A stretch of 64,000 nt of DNA from Domibacillus mangrovi (GTDB lineage Bacteria; Bacillota; Bacilli; Bacillales; Domibacillaceae). Each line of letters starts with the position of its first letter. Position 1 is the first letter of the stretch. The stretch lies in the NCBI RefSeq assembly GCF_001906925.1, contig NZ_MRWQ01000001.1:186001-250000 (forward strand), in the 5' to 3' direction. Shown piece after piece: positions 52,010 through 61,396 of this stretch. The translations under genes and the position numbers were made by a program. The notes below the pieces were generated by a model, which did no database searches, had not been told where the DNA came from, and saw nothing but the letters and a program-made list of their open reading frames with translations.

Positions 52010-53434
52010 TTACATATGAATGGCTTTACCATCGACTAACAGCGCCGCTTCACCAATCGCTTCAGACAATGTTGGATGCGGATGGATCATCGTACCTACT
52101 TCCCAAGCTGATGCATCAAGAACGCGTGCTAATGCTGCTTCTGAAATAAGTTCTGTCGCATTCGGGCCAATGATATGAACACCGAGTAAATCATCTGTTT
52201 TTTCATCCGCAACAATTTTCACAAATCCATCATTTTCACCAAAAACGAGTGCTTTCCCAATCGCTTGAAACGGAAACTTACCTGTTTTCACTTGAAACCC
52301 TTTTTTTCTAGCTTCCTGTTCAGTCAATCCAACACTCGCAGCTTCAGGGCTTGAATATATACATTTGGAGACTGTCGTATAATCAATCGGATGAATATCC
52401 CCTCCTGCTATATGTTCCACTGCTGTGATCCCTTCATAAGATGCAACATGTGCTAGCTGCAGCCCGCCGATCACATCGCCAATCGCATAAATGTGAGATT
52501 CATTTGTTTGCATCCTATCATTCACTTGAATATACCCATTTTCAACGATAATTTCTGTATTTTCCAGTCCAATGTGTTCAATATTTGCAGCACGGCCGAC
52601 AGAAACAAGCATTTTTTCTGCTTCAACTACTTGTAGGCCATTCTTCGTTTCTACTTCTACCCGAATCACACCTTGCTTTTTTTCTACTGTATCTGGGCGC
52701 ACTTTTGCACCGGTCATAATCCGTATGCCTCGCTTTGTTAACAGACGAGCCATCTCTGCTGAAACATCCTCATCTTCAGTCGGGATTATACGGTCCTCAT
52801 ATTCAATAACAGTTACGTTTGCACCAAAATCAGCAAGCATTGATGCCCATTCAATGCCAATCACCCCTCCGCCAACAATAATGACAGACGATGGTACTTC
52901 TTGAAGTTGAAGTGCTTCATTCGACGATAAAATCCATTCTTCATCCACTTCAAAACCTGGTAATATTTTCGGACGGGACCCGGTCGCAATAATGACCTGT
53001 TTAGGAACAAGCATAATGTTATCCGTCCCATCGTTCATTTCAACGGAAATCGTGCCGGCCATCGGTGAAAATATAGATGGACCAAGTAATCTACCAACCC
53101 CGCTGTATATGTCTATTTTACCTTTCTTCACTAATGATTGTACCCCGTTATATAACGTATGAACAATTTTTTCTTTTCTTTCCTGTACATGCTTAAACTG
53201 AAGCGATGTATTTTCTGTCTCTATGCCAAATACAGTTGCTTCTTTAACTGTTCTAAACACTTCCGCACTTCTAAGCAAAGCTTTCGTTGGAATACAGCCT
53301 TTATGTAGACATGTGCCGCCTAGCTTTTCTTTTTCAACGATGGCTGTTGTAAGCCCAGCTTGTGCGGCGCGAATGGCTGATACATAGCCACCTGTTCCTC
53401 CGCCTAAAATGACAAGATCGTATTCTTTCACCAC
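52010..53434 (-). CDS. lpdV: Dihydrolipoyl dehydrogenase (E3) of the branched-chain complex
   Basis: Flavoprotein reoxidising the lipoyl groups of BkdB. 474 residues: FAD motif GGGTGGYVSAIRAAQ, redox disulfide in GGTCLHKGCIPTK, NAD motif GGGVIGIEWASM, second FAD motif YAIGDVIGG, and C-terminal catalytic HPHPTLSE. GTG 53434 (GGGGCG 7 nt upstream) gives MVKEYDLVILGGG and the normal length. First gene of the operon; bkdR, ptb, bcd and buk, which precede it in B. subtilis, are absent. Confidence 0.95.
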   Translation of the reverse strand: MVKEYDLVILGGGTGGYVSAIRAAQAGLTTAIVEKEKLGGTCLHKGCIPTKALLRSAEVFRTVKEATVFGIETENTSLQFKHVQERKEKIVHTLYNGVQSLVKKGKIDIYSGVGRLLGPSIFSPMAGTISVEMNDGTDNIMLVPKQVIIATGSRPKILPGFEVDEEWILSSNEALQLQEVPSSVIIVGGGVIGIEWASMLADFGANVTVIEYEDRIIPTEDEDVSAEMARLLTKRGIRIMTGAKVRPDTVEKKQGVIRVEVETKNGLQVVEAEKMLVSVGRAANIEHIGLENTEIIVENGYIQVNDRMQTNESHIYAIGDVIGGLQLAHVASYEGITAVEHIAGGDIHPIDYTTVSKCIYSSPEAASVGLTEQEARKKGFQVKTGKFPFQAIGKALVFGENDGFVKIVADEKTDDLLGVHIIGPNATELISEAALARVLDASAWEVGTMIHPHPTLSEAIGEAALLVDGKAIHM

Positions 53435-53467
53435 ATTTATTCGCCCCTTCATATATATCCTATCATC

Positions 53468-53496
53468 ATTGTATACAGTTTTTAAAACTATGTCAT
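53468..53496 (-). promoter_or_regulatory. Sigma-A promoter of lpdV-bkd
   Basis: ATGACA (53491-53496), a 17-bp spacer, then TACAAT (53468-53473) on the minus strand, each 5 of 6. No sigma-L (-24/-12) element was seen, unlike the BkdR/sigma-L-controlled B. subtilis operon. Confidence 0.65.
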
Positions 53497-53541
53497 GTGA
53501 TAAGTTGATTTTTTATTATTTTAAATGTTGACGAGGCTTTC

Positions 53542-53569
53542 TTGACAAATGATACGGGTGCGTTATGAT
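53542..53569 (+). promoter_or_regulatory. Sigma-A promoter of the DUF2627 gene
   Basis: TTGACA (53542-53547), a 16-bp spacer, then TATGAT (53564-53569), 36 bp upstream of the start codon. Confidence 0.65.
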
Positions 53570-53605
53570 TTGTGAATAAGACTTTTTGAAAGAGGGTTTC
53601 GATCA

Positions 53606-53845
53606 ATGATCCGCATCATTGCTTTACTTATTCTCGTCGTTCCTGGCTTTCTTGCCGGAGTGGGGATTAAATTAATACGCGACATGCTTTTTGGTATTTT
53701 ACAGCCTCCATTTCCTTTTTTATGGATGCAATTTATAGCTGGTTTGCTATTGTTTCTCGGCGGTCTCGGTTTTGTGGCCGGCTTTATTTTTAGACGTGAC
53801 CGGAAGCAAAATAAAGTGCAACCAAAATTTCAGGATAAAGAATAA
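53606..53845 (+). CDS. DUF2627 family small membrane protein (YqzF-like)
   Basis: 79-residue protein with two membrane helices (about 3-25 and 38-63: FLWMQFIAGLLLFLGGLGFVAGF) and a charged, basic C-terminal tail. It matches the DUF2627 family, usually found next to bkd genes and spo0A in Bacilli. Function unknown. AGAGGG precedes the ATG. Divergent from lpdV. Confidence 0.85.
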   Translation: MIRIIALLILVVPGFLAGVGIKLIRDMLFGILQPPFPFLWMQFIAGLLLFLGGLGFVAGFIFRRDRKQNKVQPKFQDKE

Positions 53846-53850
53846 CGAAA

Positions 53851-53896
53851 AGCGGCCTCAATCAGATGTTTGGTTGAAACCGCTCTTCTTGTTTTT
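53851..53896 (+). terminator. Terminator of the DUF2627 gene
   Basis: Interrupted stem AGCGG..TCAA / TTGA..CCGCT (53851-53884) followed by CTTCTTGTTTTT. The rest of the 305-bp gap to spo0A holds only the spo0A terminator and A/T-rich sequence. Confidence 0.6.
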
Positions 53897-54030
53897 CCGG
53901 CTGTTTCTTCTTTTCCACCATAAAGATGGTAACGCCTGCTAATCTATTGTATCAGAAACAACCTTTCCAATTAAATGATCTTTTTTAAACATAATATTGA
54001 TATAAACCAAGGTTTTATTTTTTTCAATCG

Positions 54031-54079
54031 AAAAAACACTTTCAATTTTTTAGTTAACTATACTAAGAAATTGAAAGTG
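54031..54079 (-). terminator. Terminator of spo0A
   Basis: Long hairpin with 12-bp basal stem CACTTTCAATTT/AAATTGAAAGTG (54037-54048 with 54068-54079), extended by TTAGT/ACTAA, followed by six T on the minus strand. It lies about 70 bp beyond the stop. Confidence 0.88.
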
Positions 54080-54151
54080 CTGCGATGAAGTTATCGACGT
54101 CCATTTTACTTTATAGTCTTGAGATAATGAATTTATCACTGTTTTAAACCT

Positions 54152-54931
54152 TTACGAAGCCATATATTCAATACGTAATTTGTCCGCGACCATCGCAATA
54201 AATTCACTATTTGTTGGTTTTGCTTTTGTGACAGACACCGTATAGCCAAACATTTTAGCAATAGACTCCATATTTCCCCGACTCCAAGCCACTTCAATTG
54301 CATGGCGGATTGCACGTTCAACACGGCTCGGTGTTGTGTTATATTTACGGGCAACTTCTGGATAAAGTACTTTCGTAATCGATCCTAGTAATTCAATATC
54401 ATTGAAAACCATCGTAATCGCTTCACGTAAATATAAATAACCTTTAATATGAGCTGGTACACCAATTTCATGAATGACGGCCGTAATACTCGCATCAATA
54501 TTTTTCTTTGGTTTTTTCATCGTTTCCCGATGTTCCATATGTTGAACTGGATTTTCACTTCCGCTCACCTGGCGAATTTGGCTAATCAGGCTATCCATGT
54601 CGAATGGTTTTAACATAAAATAAGATGCACCAAATTCAACGGCTTTTTTCGTTACATCTTCTTGTCCAAATGCCGTCAGCATAATAACATGCGGCAATTT
54701 CTCCTGCTCACTGATATTTAAACGTTCCAAAACGGCAAGCCCATCCATATGCGGCATTATGATATCAAGAATTAAAACATCTGCCTCTATTTCTGGAAGC
54801 ATCGTTAAACATTCTTGTCCATTGTATGCTGTACCTACAACTGTCATATCATCCTGACTTGAAATAACTTCTTCGAGCAGCTGAACAAGCTGCCTGTTGT
54901 CATCTACGATTGCTACTTTAATTTTACTCAC
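54152..54931 (-). CDS. spo0A: Sporulation master regulator Spo0A
   Basis: Response regulator governing entry into sporulation through the phosphorelay. 259 residues: receiver domain (about 1-120) with Asp10-Asp11, phospho-acceptor Asp56 in [12 protein letters not shown] and Lys in MLKPFDM. The C-terminal effector domain (about 140-259) contains [19 protein letters not shown], the DNA-recognition helix shared by all Spo0A. GTG 54931 follows AAGGAGG at 8 nt; a GTG seven codons earlier overlaps that SD. The interdomain linker is shorter than in B. subtilis. Confidence 0.97.
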   Translation of the reverse strand: MSKIKVAIVDDNRQLVQLLEEVISSQDDMTVVGTAYNGQECLTMLPEIEADVLILDIIMPHMDGLAVLERLNISEQEKLPHVIMLTAFGQEDVTKKAVEFGASYFMLKPFDMDSLISQIRQVSGSENPVQHMEHRETMKKPKKNIDASITAVIHEIGVPAHIKGYLYLREAITMVFNDIELLGSITKVLYPEVARKYNTTPSRVERAIRHAIEVAWSRGNMESIAKMFGYTVSVTKAKPTNSEFIAMVADKLRIEYMAS

Positions 54932-54985
54932 ATTCGTTTCCTCCTTATCCACTTTAACCTTACTAATACCATTCTAATGGAATTT

Positions 54986-55050
54986 TCGACAAAGAGGAAT
55001 GAAAACCTTTAAAAAACTGAAAATATATATTTTACACAATTTTATGTCAT
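54986..55050 (-). promoter_or_regulatory. spo0A control region: 0A box and sigma-A-type promoter
   Basis: TTTGTCGAA (54986-54994 on the complement) is a perfect 0A box. Upstream, ATGACA (55045-55050), 17 bp, TATATT (55022-55027) resembles a vegetative promoter. CGTCGAA (55053-55059) is a second, imperfect 0A box. GAAT-containing sigma-H -10-like bases occur at about 54970-54976, but I found no AGGA -35 at the right distance. Confidence 0.55.
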
Positions 55051-55080
55051 TTTTCGACGTTTTTCTTTTCTTTTTTCGTC

Positions 55081-55106
55081 AAAAAGAGGGCAAATGCCCT
55101 CTTTTT
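55081..55106 (-). terminator. Terminator of spoIVB
   Basis: 11-bp perfect stem AAAAAGAGGGC/GCCCTCTTTTT with an AAAT loop, overlapping the spoIVB stop codon; T-rich on the minus strand. Confidence 0.85.
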
Positions 55107-56196
55107 AAATAATTCCTGCATCTTTTAACATCCAGTCAATATGAACACCATAACCCGAAAGCGGATCATTAACAAATACATGGGTGACTGCTCCAATAAT
55201 TCGACCGTTTTGAATAATTGGACTTCCGCTCATTCCTTGTACAATCCCACCTGTTTTGCCAATTAAGCGAGTATCGGTCATTTTAATGATCATTCCTTTT
55301 ATTTCTGGTTTTGTCTGTTGAATAGTACGTGTGATCGACACTTTATACATTTCAACAGTTTCATTTTCAGTAACTGTCAAAATTTCAGCTGGTCCTTCAA
55401 CAACTTCATCCGGATGAGCAGCAGGATAAAGCCTCCCGCCATCAATATCTGCAGAAAGACGACCGAAAATACCGAATGGAGTGTTCGACGTTACGGTTCC
55501 CCATTTTTTCCCATCCGGAATAACGGCTGTTTTTTCACCAGGAATCCCTTCCTTTGCTTTTTGAATACCAGTAATTTGAGCTGGATGAATTGTTCCTTTT
55601 ATTGGTGAAAATGGCTGTCCAGACTGTACATCACTAATGATATGACCAAGTGCACCATATTTTTTGGATTTAGGTTCAAAAAATGTCAATGTCCCGATGC
55701 CTGCTGTCCGGTTTTTAATGTACACACCTAGTTTATACGTATTTGTTTCTCCATCCTTTATCGGGGTGACTGTTATCTGAATGTTCTTTTTTCCGCGCAG
55801 CACTGATAATTGAAGCGGCTTATTTTGTTCGCCTGCTGATTGAACAAGTGGCCGAATTGACTGCGGCTCGGTTATTTTCTTTTCATTTACACTTACAATA
55901 ACGTCACCTGGCAGGAGTCCAGCTGACTCTCCAGGTGACTGTTTGTCACCCGATGTACCAATGAAATGAAACCCGACAATATACAACCCTTTCGTCTGCA
56001 ATTGAAGACCCACTGATTGACCACCCGGTATGACAAAAATACGTTCCCGTTCTTCTTTTGCTGCTGGAAAACCCGCTGACTGTAACAAATCCTGTTCTGC
56101 CTGTTCTGCTTGAATGGCTGTTCCTGAGCCAATCCCTATAGATAACATTAACAAAAATGAAAAAAGATATCGATATGATGCTTTTCTTACCGTCAT
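55105..56196 (-). CDS. spoIVB: SpoIVB peptidase
   Basis: Forespore-secreted serine peptidase (S55) that cleaves SpoIVFA, triggering pro-sigma-K processing in the mother cell. 363 residues: N-terminal membrane/signal segment (about 8-30), PDZ domain (about 68-150; GLLPGDVIVSVN), and peptidase domain with His in YGALGHIISD and nucleophile Ser in VQGMSGSPII. It is shorter than the 426 residues of B. subtilis SpoIVB, mainly at the N-terminal side. AAGGAGGGAG precedes the ATG. Confidence 0.94.
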   Translation of the reverse strand: MTVRKASYRYLFSFLLMLSIGIGSGTAIQAEQAEQDLLQSAGFPAAKEERERIFVIPGGQSVGLQLQTKGLYIVGFHFIGTSGDKQSPGESAGLLPGDVIVSVNEKKITEPQSIRPLVQSAGEQNKPLQLSVLRGKKNIQITVTPIKDGETNTYKLGVYIKNRTAGIGTLTFFEPKSKKYGALGHIISDVQSGQPFSPIKGTIHPAQITGIQKAKEGIPGEKTAVIPDGKKWGTVTSNTPFGIFGRLSADIDGGRLYPAAHPDEVVEGPAEILTVTENETVEMYKVSITRTIQQTKPEIKGMIIKMTDTRLIGKTGGIVQGMSGSPIIQNGRIIGAVTHVFVNDPLSGYGVHIDWMLKDAGII

Positions 56197-56258
56197 ACCA
56201 CTCCCTCCTTCTTGTCTTGCCTTGTTACTTTGTCCGGAGGGAGGTATGATTATAACGG

Positions 56259-56288
56259 TAATATGGGGCGAAGATGGATGTCATTTCA
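56259..56288 (-). promoter_or_regulatory. Candidate sigma-G/F promoter of spoIVB
   Basis: TGAAAT (56283-56288), 17 bp, then CATATTA (56259-56265) on the minus strand; the sigma-G pattern is TGAATA-N17-18-CATACTA. The -35 overlaps the recN stop. spoIVB is expressed in the forespore in B. subtilis. Confidence 0.5.
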
Positions 56289-57977
56289 AACAGCTGAATT
56301 TTTTAATTTTGCGGATAATGTAAGCAATTCTTTCGCATGTTCTTTCGTCAAATCCGTCATTTCTACACCGGAAATCATTCTTCCAATTTCTACTGCTTTT
56401 TCATCCTCACTAAGCGGTGTTACGACTGTGCTCGTCCGCTTTCTATCATGGCTTTTTTGAATATATAAATGTGTATCCGCCATAGCAGCCACTTGTGGCA
56501 AATGAGAAATACAAAGCACTTGTGAATAAACGGCAATTTTATAAATTTTTTCGCCAATCGCTTGTGCAACACGGCCACTTACACCTGTATCCACTTCGTC
56601 AAAGATAATCGACGTGACACCTTGATGTTTGGAAAAGATCGTTTTCATTGCTAGCATAACCCGTGACATTTCACCTCCAGAGGCAATTTTCACAAGCGGC
56701 TTAAGCGGTTCTCCAGGATTAGTCGTCATATAAAATTCAATTTGATCTATGCCATCTTTTTTAAATTGTCCATTTTCTGACTGAACATGCACACTAAAGG
56801 CCGTTTTTTCCATATATAACTCTTTTAGTTCACGGTGAATCGCTTCTTCTAATTTCTTCGAATATGAATGGCGCAGTTTAGACAATTCCCTCCCCTCTGC
56901 TGTAAGTGTTACTTCTATTGCCATCAATTCTTTTTGTAAACGGCTCACATGTGTTTCACGATGCGTCAATTGGTCCATTTCTTCCGCAATTTTATGGCCA
57001 TACTGTAAAATATCATCAATTGTCGCTCCATACTTTCGTTTTAATTGATTGATTTCGTTTAACCGGCTTTCAATTTCATTCAACCTTGCGGGGTTAAACT
57101 CAAGTGTATCGAGAATAGAACTTACATCGCGTACAGTATCTTCAAGAACGTAAAAACTGTTAGCCGCAGCATCGTAAAGTGACTTGTATTCATCATTAAT
57201 GCCTGCTGCGGATTCAAGTCCGTTTACACTTAATCCAAGCCAATCAAGCGCTTTTCCATCACCAGATAGCGCACTGTAAGCTTCCGATAACGCAGCATAC
57301 AACTTTTCATAGTTAGCTAATTGCTGCCTTTCTGACTCCAATTTTTCTTCCTCGCCTATTGTTAATTCTGCCTTTTCAATTTCATTAAATTGAAATTGAA
57401 TTAAATCAAGACGGTGAGCTAAATTTTGTTCATTTTCACTGAGACGACGTATTTCTTTTTGTAAATGCTCATAACGATTATAAATGTTTCTATATTGTTC
57501 TTTTGCGTATTGAATCGCTGCCCCGCCAAAATCATCCAGCAAGCGAAGATGACTCCCCGCGTTCATTAATTCCTGGTGCTCATGCTGGCCGTGAATATCC
57601 ATTAAACGAGAACCAATTTCACGTAAAATCGACAGCGTGACCATTTTACCATTCACACGACAGACACTTTTGCCGGCCGCGGAAATTTCACGGCGCAAAA
57701 TGACCGCTTCCTCTTCTACATCAATACCAAATTCACGACATACGTGAAAACAGGGATGGTTTTCATTCAAGGTAAACATCCCTTCAATCTCTGCTTTTTT
57801 CTCACCATGCCGGACAAATTCACCGGAGCCTCGTCCACCGGTTAACAATTGCAATGCATCAATGATAATTGATTTCCCTGCTCCTGTTTCCCCTGTTAAG
57901 ACAGTTAATCCTCGTTCAAATGATAATTCAAGCGCATCAATAATCGCAAAATGGCGGATCGATAATTCTTGAAGCAC
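56286..57977 (-). CDS. recN: DNA repair protein RecN
   Basis: SMC-like ATPase recruited early to double-strand breaks. 563 residues: Walker A GETGAGKSIIIDAL (about 29-42), Q-loop/LMDIHGQHEHQ, long coiled-coil middle (about 150-390), signature KIASGGEMSRVMLAMK and Walker B IIFDEVDTGVSG. GTG 57977 gives MLQELSIRHFAII, the usual N terminus, with AAGGAT upstream. It lies 16 nt after argR. Confidence 0.96.
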   Translation of the reverse strand: MLQELSIRHFAIIDALELSFERGLTVLTGETGAGKSIIIDALQLLTGGRGSGEFVRHGEKKAEIEGMFTLNENHPCFHVCREFGIDVEEEAVILRREISAAGKSVCRVNGKMVTLSILREIGSRLMDIHGQHEHQELMNAGSHLRLLDDFGGAAIQYAKEQYRNIYNRYEHLQKEIRRLSENEQNLAHRLDLIQFQFNEIEKAELTIGEEEKLESERQQLANYEKLYAALSEAYSALSGDGKALDWLGLSVNGLESAAGINDEYKSLYDAAANSFYVLEDTVRDVSSILDTLEFNPARLNEIESRLNEINQLKRKYGATIDDILQYGHKIAEEMDQLTHRETHVSRLQKELMAIEVTLTAEGRELSKLRHSYSKKLEEAIHRELKELYMEKTAFSVHVQSENGQFKKDGIDQIEFYMTTNPGEPLKPLVKIASGGEMSRVMLAMKTIFSKHQGVTSIIFDEVDTGVSGRVAQAIGEKIYKIAVYSQVLCISHLPQVAAMADTHLYIQKSHDRKRTSTVVTPLSEDEKAVEIGRMISGVEMTDLTKEHAKELLTLSAKLKNSAV

Positions 57978-57993
57978 GATCGTCACATCCTTA

Positions 57994-58443
57994 TTAAAGC
58001 ATTTCTAAAAAACGGGAAGATACCACTTCTGTCTGTTCTGGTGCACGACAAATAAGCAAACAAGTGTCATCGCCACAAATCGTACCCATAATTTCTTCCC
58101 AATCCAGATTATCAATTAATGCGCCGACCGCCTGAGCGTTGCCAGGCAATGTTTTCATAACGACAAAATGGCCTGCTGAATCAATGCTGACGAAACAATC
58201 AACAAGTGAACGTTTTAATTTTTGCAAGGGGTTAAATCGCTGATCTGCAGGCAAACTATATTTATAACGGCCATCCATTAATGGTACTTTTACTAGATGC
58301 AGTTCTTTAATATCACGTGAAATCGTTGCTTGTGTCACGTTATAACCCGCTTCTCTTAGCAATTCAACAAGTTCATCCTGTGTTTCAATTTCGTTGTTCG
58401 CAATCATTTCTCTAATTTTAATATGTCGCTGCCCTTTATTCAT
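57994..58443 (-). CDS. argR: Arginine repressor ArgR/AhrC
   Basis: Arginine-responsive regulator of arginine biosynthesis and catabolism. 149 residues, same length as B. subtilis AhrC: N-terminal winged helix ([17 protein letters not shown]) and C-terminal hexamerisation/arginine domain with [11 protein letters not shown] and [13 protein letters not shown] 58443 is preceded by GAGGTGGG. An A/T-rich dyad upstream may be its own operator. Linked to recN as usual. Confidence 0.96.
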   Translation of the reverse strand: MNKGQRHIKIREMIANNEIETQDELVELLREAGYNVTQATISRDIKELHLVKVPLMDGRYKYSLPADQRFNPLQKLKRSLVDCFVSIDSAGHFVVMKTLPGNAQAVGALIDNLDWEEIMGTICGDDTCLLICRAPEQTEVVSSRFLEML

Positions 58444-58458
58444 AATACCCACCTCATA

Positions 58459-58484
58459 ATGTATAATTATACTTATTTATACAT
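58459..58484. promoter_or_regulatory. A/T-rich dyad upstream of argR (possible ARG box)
   Basis: ATGTATAA ... TTATACAT-type inverted repeats, including the perfect GTATAATTATAC (58461-58472), 16-41 bp before the argR start. Composition and dyad resemble ARG boxes, suggesting autoregulation. Confidence 0.4.
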
Positions 58485-58510
58485 TATCATACTGTATTTA
58501 TTTTGAAAAG

Positions 58511-58553
58511 TATATAAAAAGAAGCCGGCTTCTTTTTCAATGAAAGAGCCGGC
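58511..58553 (-). terminator. Terminator between tlyA and argR
   Basis: Stem GCCGGC plus CTTTTTC/GAAAGAG (58524-58553), followed by TTCTTTTTAT on the minus strand. An alternative AAAGAAGCCGGCTTCTTT palindrome overlaps it. Confidence 0.75.
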
Positions 58554-58577
58554 CACTCGGAGTTGAACATAATTTGA

Positions 58578-59408
58578 TCAACTTTTTTCTTTAAATTCAT
58601 GATGAGCTGCTTCCACGGCCTGTTCAGGCGTAATCGGTAAACGCACAATGCCTTCATTGCCTTCACCCGGCCAGCGAATATGCAGTAAAAATTCAATATT
58701 GCCATCGCCGCCTGTAATCGGTGAATGCGAAAGGTTCACGACGACGTAACCGAGCTGCGAAGAAAGATTTACAATTTTTTCAATCACTGCTTTATGAATG
58801 ACTTTATCACGTACAATCCCTTTTTTGCCGACTTGGTCGCGGCCGGCTTCAAATTGAGGTTTAACTAGTGCTACAACGTCGCTTCCCGCCACGAGCAGTG
58901 TTTTTAAAACAGGTAAAATAAGGGAGAGTGATATAAACGAAACATCGATCACCGCAAATTGCGGCATTCCTTTCAACAAATCAGCCGGCTTCACGTAACG
59001 GAAATTCGTCCGCTCCATGACGACAACCCGTTCATCCTGTCGCATCTTCCAGGCCAACTGATTATAGCCGACATCGAGTGCATACGAAAGTGTTGCACCG
59101 TTTTGCAAGGCACAGTCGGTAAAACCGCCTGTTGATGCACCAATGTCAATTAATATTTTATCCTGTACAGTCACATCAAATACACGCAATGCTTTTTCAA
59201 GCTTTAAGCCTCCGCGGCTGACGTACGGCATTGTTTTTCCTTTTATTTCAAGAGGTGCATCAATTGGGATTTTTTCACCTGGTTTATCGATGCGTTCTTC
59301 ATTAGAATACACAATGCCAGCCATAACGGCTCGTTTCGCTTTTTCTCTCGTTTCCATTAATCCTTTTTCAACGAGCAATACATCAATTCGTTCTTTTTTT
59401 GCCATCAT
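58578..59408 (-). CDS. tlyA: TlyA-family rRNA 2'-O-methyltransferase (YqxC)
   Basis: Predicted 16S/23S rRNA cytidine-2'-O-methyltransferase, also annotated as a haemolysin-like protein. 276 residues: N-terminal S4 RNA-binding domain (about 5-65) and FtsJ/RrmJ-like methyltransferase domain with SAM motif IDIGASTGGFTDCALQ, AVIDVSFISL and VKPQFEAG. The ATG overlaps the dxs stop (TAATG). Upstream AGAGGA acts as SD. Confidence 0.92.
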   Translation of the reverse strand: MMAKKERIDVLLVEKGLMETREKAKRAVMAGIVYSNEERIDKPGEKIPIDAPLEIKGKTMPYVSRGGLKLEKALRVFDVTVQDKILIDIGASTGGFTDCALQNGATLSYALDVGYNQLAWKMRQDERVVVMERTNFRYVKPADLLKGMPQFAVIDVSFISLSLILPVLKTLLVAGSDVVALVKPQFEAGRDQVGKKGIVRDKVIHKAVIEKIVNLSSQLGYVVVNLSHSPITGGDGNIEFLLHIRWPGEGNEGIVRLPITPEQAVEAAHHEFKEKS

Positions 59409-61303
59409 TATGCTCTTTCCTCTTGTTTTTCGGGCACGAGTGCTGCCATTTTACGCACCGCTTCTTCCACCGTTAGATCAATTTCTTCAAGCAGTTTATT
59501 AACGCTTCCGTGTTCAATAAACCGATCTGGGATGCCCATCCGGTCAATGACGGCACTGTGGAAGCCTGATTCCTGCGCATATTCAAGTACCGCACTGCCA
59601 AATCCACCTTCCAGAACCGCTTCCTCAATCGTCAAAATCGGTATATTTTCACTAAGCAGATCGTCCATCATTGATTTATCAAACGGTTTGATGAAACGGG
59701 CATTGACCACTTTGACATGAACATCACGTTCATTGAGCACCAATGCAGCCTCCATTGCCATCGGAATGGTTGTACCAAATGTTAAAATAACAGCATCTGT
59801 TCCTTCTTTTAACACTTCCCATGAACCGATTGGGATCGTCGTCATCTTAGGGTCCATCTCAACACCGAGACCATTGCCCCGAGGGAAACGCATTGCAATC
59901 GGGCCACCGTCATATTGAATCGCTGTATTGACCATATGACGACCTTCATTTTCATCTTTCGGCATCATTAGCACCATATTGGGCAAATGACGCAGGAACG
60001 CAATGTCAAATACGCCTTGATGAGTTTCTCCATCTGCACCGACAAGTCCAGATCGATCGATACCAATGAATACATTTAAATTGGGGCGGCAAATGTCATG
60101 AACTACTTGATCGTACGCGCGCTGAAGGAATGTCGAGTAAATGGCTAGAAATGGCTTCATTCCTTGTGTAGCTAGTCCCGCTGCAACCGTTGCCGCATGT
60201 TGTTCTGCAATCCCGACATCAAACATTCGATCTGGAAACTCTTCTGCAAAACCGAGCAGTTTGGATCCGACGGGCATCGCCGGTGTAATCGCGACAACAC
60301 GCTCATCTGTACGGGCAATTTCACGCACCGTTTCACTGACAAGCGCGCTCCACGCCGGCGGTTCATTTTTTGCTTTAATGATCGCACCGGTTTCCATTTT
60401 ATACGGCCCGGTTCCATGCCATGAACCGACTTTGTCTGTCTCGGCTGGCTTATATCCTTTTCCTTTTTTCGTAATGACATGAACAAGTACTGGTCCTTCT
60501 GTCCGTTTTGCCTGTTCTAAACTTTTAATTAAATCGTCAAAACTATGACCATCCGTTGGGCCTAAATATGTGAATCCTAATTCTTCAAAAAACATGCCTG
60601 GGACGAGCAAATACTTTAAGCTGTCTTTTAAACGTTCTGCTGTATTTGCCACTTTTCCGCCAACAGCGGGAATACGTTTTAAAATTAATTCGAATTCATC
60701 TTTAAGTTTGTTGTATTTGCCACCTGTCCGCATACGCCCAAGTATGCCATGTAGGGCACCGACGTTCGGTGCAATCGACATTTCGTTATCATTTAAAATA
60801 ACAATCATATTCGTTTTTTCATGACCAATATGGTTCAATGCTTCAAGCGCCATGCCGCCTGTTAACGCACCGTCCCCTATGATGGGAACGATATGTGAAT
60901 CCGTTTTTTTCAAGTCTCGGGCAATGGCCATACCCATTGCAGCAGATAGAGATGTTGAACTATGGCCTGTTTCCCAAACATCATGTTCACTTTCCGCCGT
61001 TTTTGGGAAACCGCACAGTCCTTTATACTGGCGCAATGTATCAAACTTATCTGCGCGGCCTGTTAAAATTTTATGAACATACGATTGATGGCCGACGTCC
61101 CATAAAAATTTATCATTCGGGCTTCTAAAGCAGTGATGGAGCGCTACAGTCAACTCGACTACGCCAAGATTTGGACCAATATGGCCGCCTGTTACAGACA
61201 GTTTTTCAATTAAAAATTTTCGGATTGCTATGCTTAATTGTTCCATTTCATGTACGTTCATTTTTTTCACAAAAGATGGGTCTGTTATTGATAAAAGATC
61301 CAA
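59408..61303 (-). CDS. dxs: 1-deoxy-D-xylulose-5-phosphate synthase
   Basis: First enzyme of the MEP isoprenoid pathway, condensing pyruvate and glyceraldehyde-3-phosphate. 631 residues: [18 protein letters not shown], ThDP motif [15 protein letters not shown] through [12 protein letters not shown], and the transketolase-like [15 protein letters not shown] and [15 protein letters not shown] chose TTG 61303 (AAGTGAG upstream), giving [11 protein letters not shown] as in B. subtilis; the TTG three codons earlier has no SD spacing. It cooperates with ispA just upstream. Confidence 0.95.
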   Translation of the reverse strand: MDLLSITDPSFVKKMNVHEMEQLSIAIRKFLIEKLSVTGGHIGPNLGVVELTVALHHCFRSPNDKFLWDVGHQSYVHKILTGRADKFDTLRQYKGLCGFPKTAESEHDVWETGHSSTSLSAAMGMAIARDLKKTDSHIVPIIGDGALTGGMALEALNHIGHEKTNMIVILNDNEMSIAPNVGALHGILGRMRTGGKYNKLKDEFELILKRIPAVGGKVANTAERLKDSLKYLLVPGMFFEELGFTYLGPTDGHSFDDLIKSLEQAKRTEGPVLVHVITKKGKGYKPAETDKVGSWHGTGPYKMETGAIIKAKNEPPAWSALVSETVREIARTDERVVAITPAMPVGSKLLGFAEEFPDRMFDVGIAEQHAATVAAGLATQGMKPFLAIYSTFLQRAYDQVVHDICRPNLNVFIGIDRSGLVGADGETHQGVFDIAFLRHLPNMVLMMPKDENEGRHMVNTAIQYDGGPIAMRFPRGNGLGVEMDPKMTTIPIGSWEVLKEGTDAVILTFGTTIPMAMEAALVLNERDVHVKVVNARFIKPFDKSMMDDLLSENIPILTIEEAVLEGGFGSAVLEYAQESGFHSAVIDRMGIPDRFIEHGSVNKLLEEIDLTVEEAVRKMAALVPEKQEERA

Positions 61304-61396
61304 ATGGATCAACTCACTTTCATATCTGTTTCAGATCATTGTTGGAATGTATCGCTATTATAGCATATGTTTACAGATGCTAACCAATTTCCGATA

